From: Pseudomonadota bacterium
GTDB lineage: Bacteria > SAR324 > XYD2-FULL-50-16 > JAHJRI01
Direction: 5' to 3'
Assembly (NCBI GenBank): GCA_022360105.1
Contig: JAKSDL010000935.1
Location: 1-5,390, forward strand
DNA: 5,390 nt
Part shown: positions 1 through 5,390 of the stretch, in pieces
How positions within the stretch are numbered: the first letter of the stretch is position 1
Layout of the letters: every line of letters begins with the position of its first letter
Made by a program: the position numbers and the translations under genes
The notes under the pieces: model-generated
Databases searched by the model: none
The model's input: only the letters and a program-made list of their open reading frames with translations
Told to the model about the DNA's origin: nothing

Positions 1-11
1 AATATAGATCA

Positions 12-83
12 AACGGTAGGGCGGGGCTACGTCCCCGCCAACAGGCTAATCCCTTGGCGGCCACGTAGGGCCGCCCTACCGTT
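12..83. repeat. Paired palindromic repeat (REP doublet / BIME-like element)
   Basis: Two GC-rich hairpins lie head to head. The left hairpin pairs GGCGGGG (20-26) with CCCCGCC (33-39) around the loop CTACGT. The right hairpin pairs GGCGGCC (56-62) with GGCCGCC (69-75) around the loop ACGTAG, which is the reverse complement of the left loop. The two halves are also inverted copies of each other: 12-41 can pair with 54-83 at 26 of 30 positions, including a perfect 13-bp outer stem (AACGGTAGGGCGG against CCGCCCTACCGTT). The four mismatches of this long foldback (25-26 against 69-70, 33-34 against 61-62) are exactly the bases that keep each small hairpin perfect. This is the architecture of non-autonomous REP doublets mobilised by RAYT (TnpA-REP) transposases. 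No such transposase is in the window. A short MITE is the alternative reading. Confidence 0.8.
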
Positions 84-116
84 CGTCAACAGAATTTATC
101 AAAACTTTACCTTATT

Positions 117-126
117 TAAGCGCTTA
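117..126. promoter_or_regulatory. Perfect palindrome TAAGCGCTTA, possible LacI-family operator
   Basis: TAAGCGCTTA is a perfect 10-bp palindrome with a central CG. It resembles the core of many LacI/GalR-family operators (general form AANCGNTT). LacI-family regulators often control sugar and polyol ABC transporters, and a permease pair lies downstream, but about 400 bases away, with REP-like repeats on both sides of the site. No regulator gene is present. A chance palindrome is a real possibility. Confidence 0.25.
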
Positions 127-164
127 TGGGACTTGATCCGGCATCCACGGGAATGTACAAAAAG

Positions 165-191
165 ACTGGATTCCGGGTCAAGCCCGGAATG
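165..191. repeat. REP-like hairpin (ATTCCGGG/CCCGGAAT)
   Basis: ATTCCGGG (170-177) and CCCGGAAT (183-190) form a perfect 8-bp stem around the 5-base loop TCAAG. Short intergenic palindromes of this kind (GGATTCCGG...CCGGAATGAC) are common and dispersed in many proteobacterial and Desulfobacterota genomes. A more degenerate relative seems to precede it around 131-155 (CTTGATCCGGCATCC, then ACGGGAATG). The hairpin is not followed by a T run, so it does not look like an intrinsic terminator. The first 12 bases, ACTGGATTCCGG, recur at 5122-5133. Confidence 0.65.
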
Positions 192-519
192 ACTAATAAA
201 AACACTTTTCGGAGGGGACTCATCTCTTAGTTTTTCGATTTAATGACAAAATAATTAGACAGTCAGCTTATAGTTCAGTCAATAAATGTTGTCATACCTC
301 GACTGTATGAAGGTTTCCGGGAGAAAAGCATAAAGCGTGAACTGAATGCCAAAAAAGGTAACAAAATACACTGATCCGGCTTATGGGTAGCATCGGGAAA
401 ATCGATGATATACCAATCCCGAAGAATCGGTTGCAAAAAAAAATTACACATTTTCGCATGATCGCGCGTTAACCATGTATAACCAAAGATTGGATAAACC
501 ATCGGGCACCTGAAAAAGA
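192..519. other. Non-coding leader upstream of the permease genes
   Basis: I find no supported gene in this stretch. Forward frames are short and interrupted, and the only long frame is on the minus strand (275-547); it overlaps the start of the permease gene and shows no recognisable domain. There is a run of nine A at 435-443. TATAGT at 269-274 resembles a -10 box, with ATGACA at 243-248 as a near -35 box, but the 20-base spacer is too long to call a promoter. Upstream partner genes expected for an ABC importer, such as the ATPases, are absent. Confidence 0.5.
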
Positions 520-1398
520 ATGAAAAAGATAAGAAGCAACAAAGCATGGTTATTCGTTACACCGGCCCTGGTTCTACTAGGATTTGTCGCCGTGCTGCCA
601 TTGATTATGGTGGTGAACTATTCGTTTCATGATATATTCACTTTGGATACCAGGGTCTGGGTGGGATTGGAATGGTTTGAATATCACTTGCGTTCAAGTC
701 GCTTCTGGGAGAGTTTCGGCCGCAGCATTTGCTTTTCAGCCATTGTTTTATCCATTGAGATCCCACTGGGAATAGCTATTGCCTTGTTCATGCCTCGTAA
801 GGAGAGTCTGCTGACAGCCCTGTGCATAGTATCCATTTCCATTCCGTTGATTGTCCCCTGGAACATGATCGCCATAATCTGGAAAATCTTTTTAGCTCCC
901 GACTTTTTTGGGGGAATTCTCTCGATTTTTGGATTTGAAGCGATGTGGACCATGAACGCTTTGCAAACCTGGTTGGTTATTATCGCCATGGATGTCTGGC
1001 ATTGGACAAGCCTGGTTGTACTGCTCTGCTATTCCAGCCTGAGCACCATTCCCTCTGAATTCTACCAGGCAGGAGCTATTGACGGTGCTTCCCGCTGGGC
1101 TGTTTTCCGCTATATTGAACTGCCAAAACTAAAAGGGGTTTTAACAATAGCCATACTGCTTCGATTTGTAGACAGTTTTATGATATATGCCGAACCGTTC
1201 TACCTCAATGCCGGCGGACCCAGAAGCTCAACCACCTTCCTGGCCATGGATTTAGGACAGGAATTCGTTTCTTTTGAATACGGACCCGCGGCAGCGAGAT
1301 CGGTCATATATCTTATTATAATCATTTCGGTAACCTGGGTATTTAAAATGACTGCAAACAGCCGGGAATCCAAAGAAAACAATTTTAGGGAAAGATGA
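520..1398 (+). CDS. Sugar/polyol ABC transporter permease, glycerol-type (GlpP-like)
   Basis: This is an inner-membrane subunit of a binding-protein-dependent ABC importer of the MalF/UgpA class, 292 residues long, a normal length. It should pair with a second permease to form the substrate channel driven by cytoplasmic ATPases. About six hydrophobic segments are visible (roughly 10-32, 70-91, 97-125, 147-171, 207-223, 261-277). The cytoplasmic EAA loop lies at about 180-206, with QAGAIDGA (183-190) and IELP (199-202) matching the family pattern EAA---G---------I-LP. The C-terminal stretch, with DSFMIYAEPF (218-227), GGP (232-234) and FEYGPAAARS (252-261), recalls the GlpP permease of rhizobial-type glycerol importers; that assignment is from memory and is moderate. 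The ATG is preceded only by a weak purine tract, but the basic start (MKKIRSNKAW) followed directly by the first membrane segment supports it. Its stop overlaps the next start by ATGA, implying translational coupling. Confidence 0.88.
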   Translation: MKKIRSNKAWLFVTPALVLLGFVAVLPLIMVVNYSFHDIFTLDTRVWVGLEWFEYHLRSSRFWESFGRSICFSAIVLSIEIPLGIAIALFMPRKESLLTALCIVSISIPLIVPWNMIAIIWKIFLAPDFFGGILSIFGFEAMWTMNALQTWLVIIAMDVWHWTSLVVLLCYSSLSTIPSEFYQAGAIDGASRWAVFRYIELPKLKGVLTIAILLRFVDSFMIYAEPFYLNAGGPRSSTTFLAMDLGQEFVSFEYGPAAARSVIYLIIIISVTWVFKMTANSRESKENNFRER

Positions 1399-2263
1399 AC
1401 AAACCTGCGGCGTTTAAACACCAATCCGGGATAGATCACAGGGCAACAAAGAAAATCAAATCCCCATTTAGTCGATACGGATACCTCCATCTGCGATGGA
1501 TTGCACTGGTGCTGTATATATCCTTTTTGTTTCTTCCGCTGGTGCCGGTTCTGTCCATCAGTTTTCAATCAACGCTCCAGGGTGGCGAAATTCCTGTTGG
1601 AGAATTCACCTGGACTAATTATCTTCACCTCCTTGAAAACCCTGCCCTGAGAGACGCAATCATCAATTCCGTATCCTATGTTGCAATCAATATTCTTGTG
1701 ACCATTCCAGTGGCGTTTCTTGCGGCTTATGGTTTTTCCCGGTACTCCTTCATAGGAGACAAGCATCTCTTTTTTGGCTTTTTAGCATTGAGAATGATAC
1801 CACCGGTGGTAATGGTCTTGCCGGTCTTTTTGATATTTTCCGACTCGATCTGGTCAATACGCCTTTATCTATCGCATTGGCCCATTGTTTGTTCAATGTA
1901 CCGATTTCCATCTGGGTGTTGGAAAGTTTTTTATCTGTTATCCCGGTAGAACTGGATGAAGCAGCTTTTATCGATGGTTATTCTTTTTTTAGCTTCTTCG
2001 CAAGAATCCTTGTACCATTAATGGCACCGGGTATTGCCGTCGCCTGTTTTTTCTGCTTCATGTTTTCCTGGGTGGAGGTCGTATTTGCGAGGGTGCTGAC
2101 GATTACCCAGGGCAAACCGATCAGCATGGCCATTTCGGCCCTGTTTTCTTTTAGAACCGATCTTGGCCTGGTGATGGCCATGACCGTCGTCTCGATCATT
2201 CCTGGTTCTATAATGATCTATTTTGTAAGAAACCATATTGCCAAAGGATTTACTATCAAATAG
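1395..2263 (+). pseudogene. Frameshifted ABC transporter permease, glycerol-type (GlpQ-like)
   Basis: This is the second permease of the pair (MalG/UgpE class), in two overlapping frames. The first frame encodes residues 1-150 from 1395 and reads on into unrelated sequence to a stop at 1949. The second is in register from about 1844 to the stop at 2263. Joining them after the GAC codon at 1842-1844 (for example by restoring one base, GACCTCGAT) gives a 289-residue protein, the usual length, with a continuous family-like DLDLVNTPLSIALAHC across the joint. The downstream part keeps the EAA loop (ELDEAAFIDG, then ILVPLMAPG) and ends with FVRNHIAKGF, which recalls the glycerol permease GlpQ. That name should not be confused with the glycerophosphodiesterase GlpQ. 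As written, translation would end before the EAA loop, so the product could not couple to an ATPase. No classical slippery heptamer is seen. A recent deletion or a sequencing error is likelier than programmed frameshifting. Confidence 0.85.
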
Positions 2264-2371
2264 GGTCACTGAGATCTGCAGGAAAGTTAGGGATAAAAAC
2301 CTCAATTATTAAAACGCCGGGCGAACAATATTAACCAGTCAACATCAAACATGGTTTATCTACTCTTAAAC
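2264..2371. other. Intergenic gap between permease remnant and sigma factor gene
   Basis: This short gap separates the transporter remnant from the sigma factor unit. I see no rho-independent terminator and no convincing sigma-70 promoter. An ECF-type self-recognised promoter is expected here if the sigma factor is autoregulated. GCGAAC near 2321 and AACC near 2333 contain AAC cores of the kind found in ECF -35 boxes, but I cannot pair either with a clear -10 element. Confidence 0.35.
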
Positions 2372-2376
2372 AGGAG
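2372..2376 (+). promoter_or_regulatory. Shine-Dalgarno site deciding a TTG start
   Basis: AGGAG sits 8 bases before the TTG at 2385. No ATG or GTG in the same frame is equally well placed: the next in-frame Met codon falls at residue 20, inside the sigma-2 region. This site therefore supports TTG initiation for the sigma factor gene. Confidence 0.75.
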
Positions 2377-2384
2377 ATTTCGGG

Positions 2385-2906
2385 TTGACAGCAGAATCCA
2401 ATGAACTATACGAGCAGTTACTGGCTCCCGTCAAGGACCAGATGATTCGCACGGTGACCCGAATAGTCCGTGATCCTGATGATGCGGCCGATGTCTTTCA
2501 GGAAGTATTGGTGGTTATCTGGCATAAGCTTGATGTCATTTTACAGCACCCGAATCCCCAGGGATACATACTTAGGGTCTGCATCACACGATCTTACGAT
2601 GCTTTGAGGAAAAAGCTGCGCAGGCAACGGTTTGAAATCCATTTGGAAACCTTGAAATCGATATTCCTTCCCAACCAGAACAGGGATTTTGAGAACTCTT
2701 TCAGCAATAACAACACCATTCAGGCTGCCATCTCCATGCTTCCGCCAAAACAGGGTCAGGCCATTCTGCTCAGGGCAGTTGACGGATGCGAATATGAAAC
2801 CATTGCCGATATCCTGGAATGCAGTGTATCAACAGCCCGATCCCATTTTTCAAAAGGCAAGGCAAGACTGGAAAAACAGCTTCTTCGCCTGGGAGTAGTC
2901 ATATGA
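2385..2906 (+). CDS. ECF-type RNA polymerase sigma factor (sigma-70 family)
   Basis: The 173-residue product is the usual size for an extracytoplasmic-function sigma factor, which directs core RNA polymerase to a small set of promoters. Region sigma-2 covers about residues 7-80 and includes the hallmark DPDDAADVFQEVLVVIWHKL (30-49), followed by the basic LRKKLRRQRF (74-83). After a linker rich in Asn and Phe (about 90-110), region sigma-4 spans about 111-168. It opens with AISMLPPKQGQAILLR and contains the helix-turn-helix YETIADILECSVSTARSHF (137-155), typical of -35 recognition. No extra C-terminal domain is present. Initiation is at TTG with AGGAG 8 bases upstream. The stop codon overlaps the next ATG by four bases (ATGA), the normal arrangement for a sigma factor and its anti-sigma factor. 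The exact ECF subgroup cannot be assigned by eye. Confidence 0.92.
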   Translation: MTAESNELYEQLLAPVKDQMIRTVTRIVRDPDDAADVFQEVLVVIWHKLDVILQHPNPQGYILRVCITRSYDALRKKLRRQRFEIHLETLKSIFLPNQNRDFENSFSNNNTIQAAISMLPPKQGQAILLRAVDGCEYETIADILECSVSTARSHFSKGKARLEKQLLRLGVVI

Positions 2907-3850
2907 AAAACAAGTCAAAACAAGCAACGTCTAAACATGCAGAATTCATCAAAAAGGTTAAACAGAGCTTTCCTTCGGACTCATCATCTGATCCTACCGC
3001 ACGACTTGATAAAATGATGGGAGAGTTTAAGCAGGATTTATCTGCTCATCCCCTGTTGAACAAGGTTTTCGATGATCAGCCAAGACGAAATATCTGGAAG
3101 AAGCTAACTGTTTCAAGACTTTCGATGCCAAAAATGCTGGCCTGGGGGTCTGGTTTGGCAGGGCTGGCCTTGTTTGTGGTTACTGTATTCCTTAACCAGA
3201 CGCCGACCTGGGCTGATGTTGAGAAACGATTTGGGGTTATCAATGGTTTTTCCCTGTCCGTCTACTTAAGAAATCACATTGACCAGAGACCTGTATTTGC
3301 AAAGGTATGGATCGATAAGAATGGGCAGGCGAGAATTCATTCAAGCAATAATGTGGTGTTCATAGACAGAAATTCTTCCGTACAGGCATTTGATGTGGAG
3401 GCTAGAAGGAAAGCCAAGGCATTTGGTGTGATTTTTACCCCGTTAAAAGCTATTCAACGGACCAGTCGCCAGGGAAAAACCACATTGGGGGCATTGATCG
3501 AAACCCTGGCCGGAGAAAACATGATCGATACAACCGAGCTTATGATTTCAAATTCCCATGTGGCTAAAGACTTGCTGGTTTTTGATGCCTGTTCCAGGGA
3601 TACCTTATGGTGGCTGCGAATTTGGGCTCTAAAAGAAAGCAAACTCCCGATACGGATTCTAAAATGGCACCGAACCAACGGCCGCTTTATCGATCTTCAG
3701 TTTACCTATTCAAAAGCACAGTCTGACCGGTTCTTTGATCCGGAGGCTTTTGCTGCAGAATTGGATAATCCCCATATCAGCCGGTATGAATTGATGAATC
3801 GGTTTCTACAGGATCCGGGCCAGAAGAACATTCCGTACCCGGATAGCTGA
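2903..3850 (+). CDS. Single-pass membrane protein, probable anti-sigma factor
   Basis: I read the start as the ATG at 2903, although the frame is open further upstream to another ATG at 2819. The later ATG has GGGAG (2891-2895) 7 bases before it and overlaps the sigma factor stop, whereas the earlier one lies deep inside sigma-4. The 315-residue product has a polar, lysine-rich N-terminus (1-74), one membrane segment at about 77-97 (MPKMLAWGSG through VVTVFL), and a roughly 218-residue outer part beginning TPTWADVEKRF. That TWADV opening and the following strand-like segments (KVWIDKNGQARI, VVFIDRNSSV) recall the LolA/RseB-like sensor domains of membrane-bound anti-sigma factors in Planctomycetes and related groups, a resemblance from memory. 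The N-terminus has no cysteine, so it is not a zinc (ZAS, HxxxCxxC) anti-sigma domain. The anti-sigma role is inferred mainly from position, overlap and topology. Confidence 0.75.
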   Translation: MKNKSKQATSKHAEFIKKVKQSFPSDSSSDPTARLDKMMGEFKQDLSAHPLLNKVFDDQPRRNIWKKLTVSRLSMPKMLAWGSGLAGLALFVVTVFLNQTPTWADVEKRFGVINGFSLSVYLRNHIDQRPVFAKVWIDKNGQARIHSSNNVVFIDRNSSVQAFDVEARRKAKAFGVIFTPLKAIQRTSRQGKTTLGALIETLAGENMIDTTELMISNSHVAKDLLVFDACSRDTLWWLRIWALKESKLPIRILKWHRTNGRFIDLQFTYSKAQSDRFFDPEAFAAELDNPHISRYELMNRFLQDPGQKNIPYPDS

Positions 3851-3897
3851 TCTGATCATTTTATTCGGAGCTTTGATGCCATTTTTAAAAAAGAGAT

Positions 3898-3904
3898 AAG
3901 GAGA
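3898..3904 (+). promoter_or_regulatory. Strong Shine-Dalgarno site of the acyltransferase gene
   Basis: AAGGAGA lies 7 bases before the ATG at 3912. The 61-base gap after the preceding stop shows no terminator hairpin, so read-through from the sigma/anti-sigma genes is plausible. Confidence 0.75.
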
Positions 3905-3911
3905 CAATTGT

Positions 3912-5060
3912 ATGAGCACGGAAAACAAAACCCAACGCGTTGCTTTCATCGATATAGCCCGTTTTTATGCCATGGTTTTGGTCTTTTACGGTCATTTTAT
4001 TGAAGAATTTATGCTGCTAAAAAGCTCTGTGGGAAGTACGCAGTACAAATTTATCTACTCATTCCATATGATCCTGTTTGTTGTTCTGGCAGGTTATGTA
4101 GCGCGGGAGAATGAGTCGGAGTGGGGAGTAGCACGTTTTCTCAAGCATCGCTTTGTCACGCGTCTTGTGCCGTTCCTGTTTTTTACTGTGTTGATGATGA
4201 TTCCACCTATATTTTTTCAGGGAAAGTTTTTTGGTCTTGTCCTCCCCAGTACACAGGGGTATATAAGCGGATTAAAATCCACGCTGTTCGGGATGCCGTC
4301 TTTTTGCATTCCATCCTGGTTTTTGTTGCTGATTATAGGATTGGAACTGGTTCATTTTATCGCCTTCAGGTTTTTAAAAGATTCCACAATAAAAATAGTG
4401 ATTGCTGCAGGTCTTTTTTATGTGGCCGGATATTATTTGAATTTAAAACTGGATATTTTTAATCCGTTGAAAGGACGTGTTATTGGATATAACTATTTTT
4501 TCATCCACGAGGCAATTACCCTTTATTCATTTTATCTGATCGGCCTGACCCTCAGAAGGACGGATCTGTTTAATCGACTTTCAAAAAACATGATGGCCGC
4601 AGGAGCCTTGATCTGTGTGTTGGTTGTTTTGTTAACCTACTCCTTGAATAAGGGACCGTTCAATTTTCATGTATATAATTATGTGGTCATTCTCTTTGCA
4701 TCGCACGGTCATATTCTTCTTTTTCCTCTGACAGCTGCTGCCGGTTGTGGGGCAATCGCCATGCTGGCCAGGATCAGTCCCCAACAAAACCTGATGGTCT
4801 GGATGGGTCAAAATACCCTGATTCTGATGTGTTTAAACGGAATCTTTTATCATTATATCAATCCGGGATTGGCCAAATGGGTTATCGAAACATTTTCAGA
4901 TTCAGCTCTTCCGATAACGATTTCAGCTGTGGTAACGACACTCATCAGTCTGGCTTTATGTTGTCCGTTTATCTATCTGTTTAACCGGTATGTCCCATAC
5001 CTGGTTGGAAAACCGGGAAAACAGAAAATGTCGGGAATGAAAACCCTGGTATTAAATTGA
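3912..5060 (+). CDS. Acyltransferase family 3 membrane protein
   Basis: The 382-residue, highly hydrophobic protein belongs to the acyltransferase-3 family (OafA/NodX/OpgC-like). These are inner-membrane enzymes that usually transfer acetyl, succinyl or other acyl groups to surface or periplasmic glycans, lipids or antibiotics. The N-terminus carries the family signature: R9, then IDIARFYAMVLVFYGHF (13-29) with the conserved His28; SFHMILFVVLAGY (49-61) with the second motif; and a basic loop FLKHRFVTRLVPF (75-87) before the third membrane segment. About ten membrane segments follow, and MGQNTLILM (298-306) matches the late-family GxNTL motif. No extra periplasmic SGNH domain is fused, so it is the short form. 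The acceptor cannot be told from sequence. It follows the anti-sigma gene on the same strand without a visible terminator, so co-transcription is possible but not proven. Confidence 0.88.
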   Translation: MSTENKTQRVAFIDIARFYAMVLVFYGHFIEEFMLLKSSVGSTQYKFIYSFHMILFVVLAGYVARENESEWGVARFLKHRFVTRLVPFLFFTVLMMIPPIFFQGKFFGLVLPSTQGYISGLKSTLFGMPSFCIPSWFLLLIIGLELVHFIAFRFLKDSTIKIVIAAGLFYVAGYYLNLKLDIFNPLKGRVIGYNYFFIHEAITLYSFYLIGLTLRRTDLFNRLSKNMMAAGALICVLVVLLTYSLNKGPFNFHVYNYVVILFASHGHILLFPLTAAAGCGAIAMLARISPQQNLMVWMGQNTLILMCLNGIFYHYINPGLAKWVIETFSDSALPITISAVVTTLISLALCCPFIYLFNRYVPYLVGKPGKQKMSGMKTLVLN

Positions 5061-5121
5061 CAAACTGCTATCAAATGTCATTGAAATCCGATTCTTGATT
5101 TTGCTGCACTAAACACGCTTC

Positions 5122-5150
5122 ACTGGATTCCGGACTCCAATCCTGAATCC
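5122..5150. repeat. Degenerate REP-like inverted repeat
   Basis: GGATTC (5125-5130) and GAATCC (5145-5150) are inverted 6-mers around a 14-base centre. The first 12 bases, ACTGGATTCCGG (5122-5133), are identical to 165-176 near the left end of the window, which suggests a decayed member of the same dispersed repeat family. Confidence 0.45.
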
Positions 5151-5168
5151 ACAATCCAACATGAAATC

Positions 5169-5181
5169 GTCGCACAGCGAC
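5169..5181. repeat. Small hairpin GTCGC-ACA-GCGAC
   Basis: Five-base arms pair perfectly around a three-base loop. There is no following T run, so it is not an intrinsic terminator. It may be part of the same intergenic repeat cluster as its neighbours. Confidence 0.3.
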
Positions 5182-5192
5182 TCCTTATAAGC

Positions 5193-5225
5193 TAATAGCC
5201 AACAGCCAACCGCTAAAAGCTATTA
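5193..5225. repeat. Inverted repeat TAATAGC / GCTATTA with internal direct repeat
   Basis: TAATAGC (5193-5199) and GCTATTA (5219-5225) form 7-bp inverted arms around a 19-base centre. AGCCAAC occurs twice in tandem between 5197 and 5210. Low-complexity intergenic strings of this kind occur dispersed in some deltaproteobacterial genomes, a comparison made from memory. Confidence 0.35.
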
Positions 5226-5351
5226 AAAACCAATCAATTTGATATTCCCCGGACATACCGTTAAAATTTAAGTCGAATGCATTACCTTGTTCCCAATTTT
5301 GAGAATCAGGAGCGGACATCTTTTTATATAAACTGACCAGGAATCGACCAA

Positions 5352-5390
5352 ATGTGGAAAGAAATTGTTGAAAGGATTGGTGAGTTAAGA
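5352..5390 (+). CDS. Start of an unidentified gene, truncated by the window end
   Basis: An ATG at 5352 is preceded by AGGAA (5339-5343) at 8 bases, a good ribosome-binding arrangement. It opens a frame that runs to the end of the window and encodes MWKEIVERIGELR. Thirteen residues are too few to identify a family. SUKH/SMI1-type immunity proteins sometimes begin with a similar MWKE-like stretch, but this is not evidence. The gene call itself rests on the ribosome-binding site and the uninterrupted frame. Confidence 0.5.
   Translation, partial: MWKEIVERIGELR

Larger units (their letters stand above)
5061..5351. other. Non-coding region after the acyltransferase gene
   Basis: No gene is supported here. 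There is no clear rho-independent terminator after 5060. The stretch carries degenerate palindromes, listed separately at 5122-5150, 5169-5181 and 5193-5225. An AT-rich TATATAAA at 5325-5332 could serve as a -10 region for the gene beginning at 5352, but the nearest -35-like TTGAGA (5299-5304) is 20-22 bases away, so no promoter is called. Confidence 0.5.

Noticed and set aside
170..190. Rho-independent terminator at the ATTCCGGG hairpin
   Set aside because: The stem is strong, but there is no T run after it, and the sequence matches a dispersed REP-like type.
383..472. A short + strand frame of 29 codons, possibly broken at the nine-A run (435-443)
   Set aside because: Shifting frame at the A run extends it only slightly, to 513, and gives no recognisable protein. 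It is not supported as a gene or a pseudogene.
1..519. CRISPR array or attachment site in the repeat-bearing left end
   Set aside because: The repeats are isolated palindromes without regular spacing or spacers, and there is no tRNA or integrase nearby.
275..547. A 90-codon open frame on the minus strand
   Set aside because: It overlaps the start of the permease gene, shows no recognisable domain, and its start has no good ribosome-binding site that I can see. Its aromatic- and Cys-rich sequence looks like a chance reading of AT-rich DNA.
1829..1850. Programmed -1 ribosomal frameshift in the second permease
   Set aside because: No X XXY YYZ slippery heptamer or obvious stimulatory hairpin is seen, and permeases of this family are not known to be recoded.
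2819..2902. Upstream extension of the membrane protein to an ATG at 2819
   Set aside because: This start lies inside the sigma-4 coding region with no Shine-Dalgarno. The ATG at 2903 has GGGAG at 7 bases and the typical ATGA overlap.
4121..4984. Alternative-frame open readings inside the acyltransferase gene (4121-4462, 4745-4984)
   Set aside because: They are shadows of the acyltransferase frame, which carries the conserved family motifs.

Overview
This window looks like an ordinary chromosomal stretch of a Gram-negative, mid-GC bacterium. A sulfate-reducer-like member of the Desulfobacterota is my best guess. That rests only on the style of the intergenic palindromes, the codon use and a rhizobial/delta-type glycerol permease pair; no rRNA or marker gene is present to confirm it. 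All recognisable genes are on the + strand.

Layout. Bases 1-519 hold no convincing gene. They contain a paired palindromic (REP/BIME-like) element at 12-83, a perfect 10-bp palindrome resembling a LacI-type operator at 117-126, and a second REP-like hairpin at 170-190. Next come two inner-membrane permease genes of the binding-protein-dependent sugar/polyol ABC family, joined by an ATGA overlap. The first (520-1398) is intact. The second (1395-2263) is broken by a single-base frameshift near 1842-1846. Both most resemble, from memory, the permeases of the glycerol ABC importer (GlpP/GlpQ of the glpSTPQV type). No ATPase or substrate-binding protein lies beside them, so the pair looks like an orphaned, decaying remnant, unless the frameshift is a sequencing error.

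A separate unit follows. An ECF-type RNA polymerase sigma factor (2385-2906, TTG start with a good Shine-Dalgarno) overlaps by ATGA a single-pass membrane protein (2903-3850) that is very probably its anti-sigma factor. After 61 bases with no visible terminator comes a multi-pass acyltransferase-3 family protein (3912-5060). The likely reading is a signalling module: an envelope signal is sensed by the extracytoplasmic domain of the membrane protein, the sigma factor is released, and a membrane O-acyltransferase that decorates a surface glycan or lipid may be co-expressed. The link to the acyltransferase is inferred from spacing and strand only.

Bases 5061-5351 are non-coding and carry degenerate palindromes, including a 12-base match to the upstream REP-like element. 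A new gene begins at 5352 and runs off the end. I see no CRISPR array, tRNA, rRNA, IS element or obviously novel system. The most useful items are the compensatory changes in the REP doublet, the broken orphan permease pair and the sigma/anti-sigma/acyltransferase neighbourhood.
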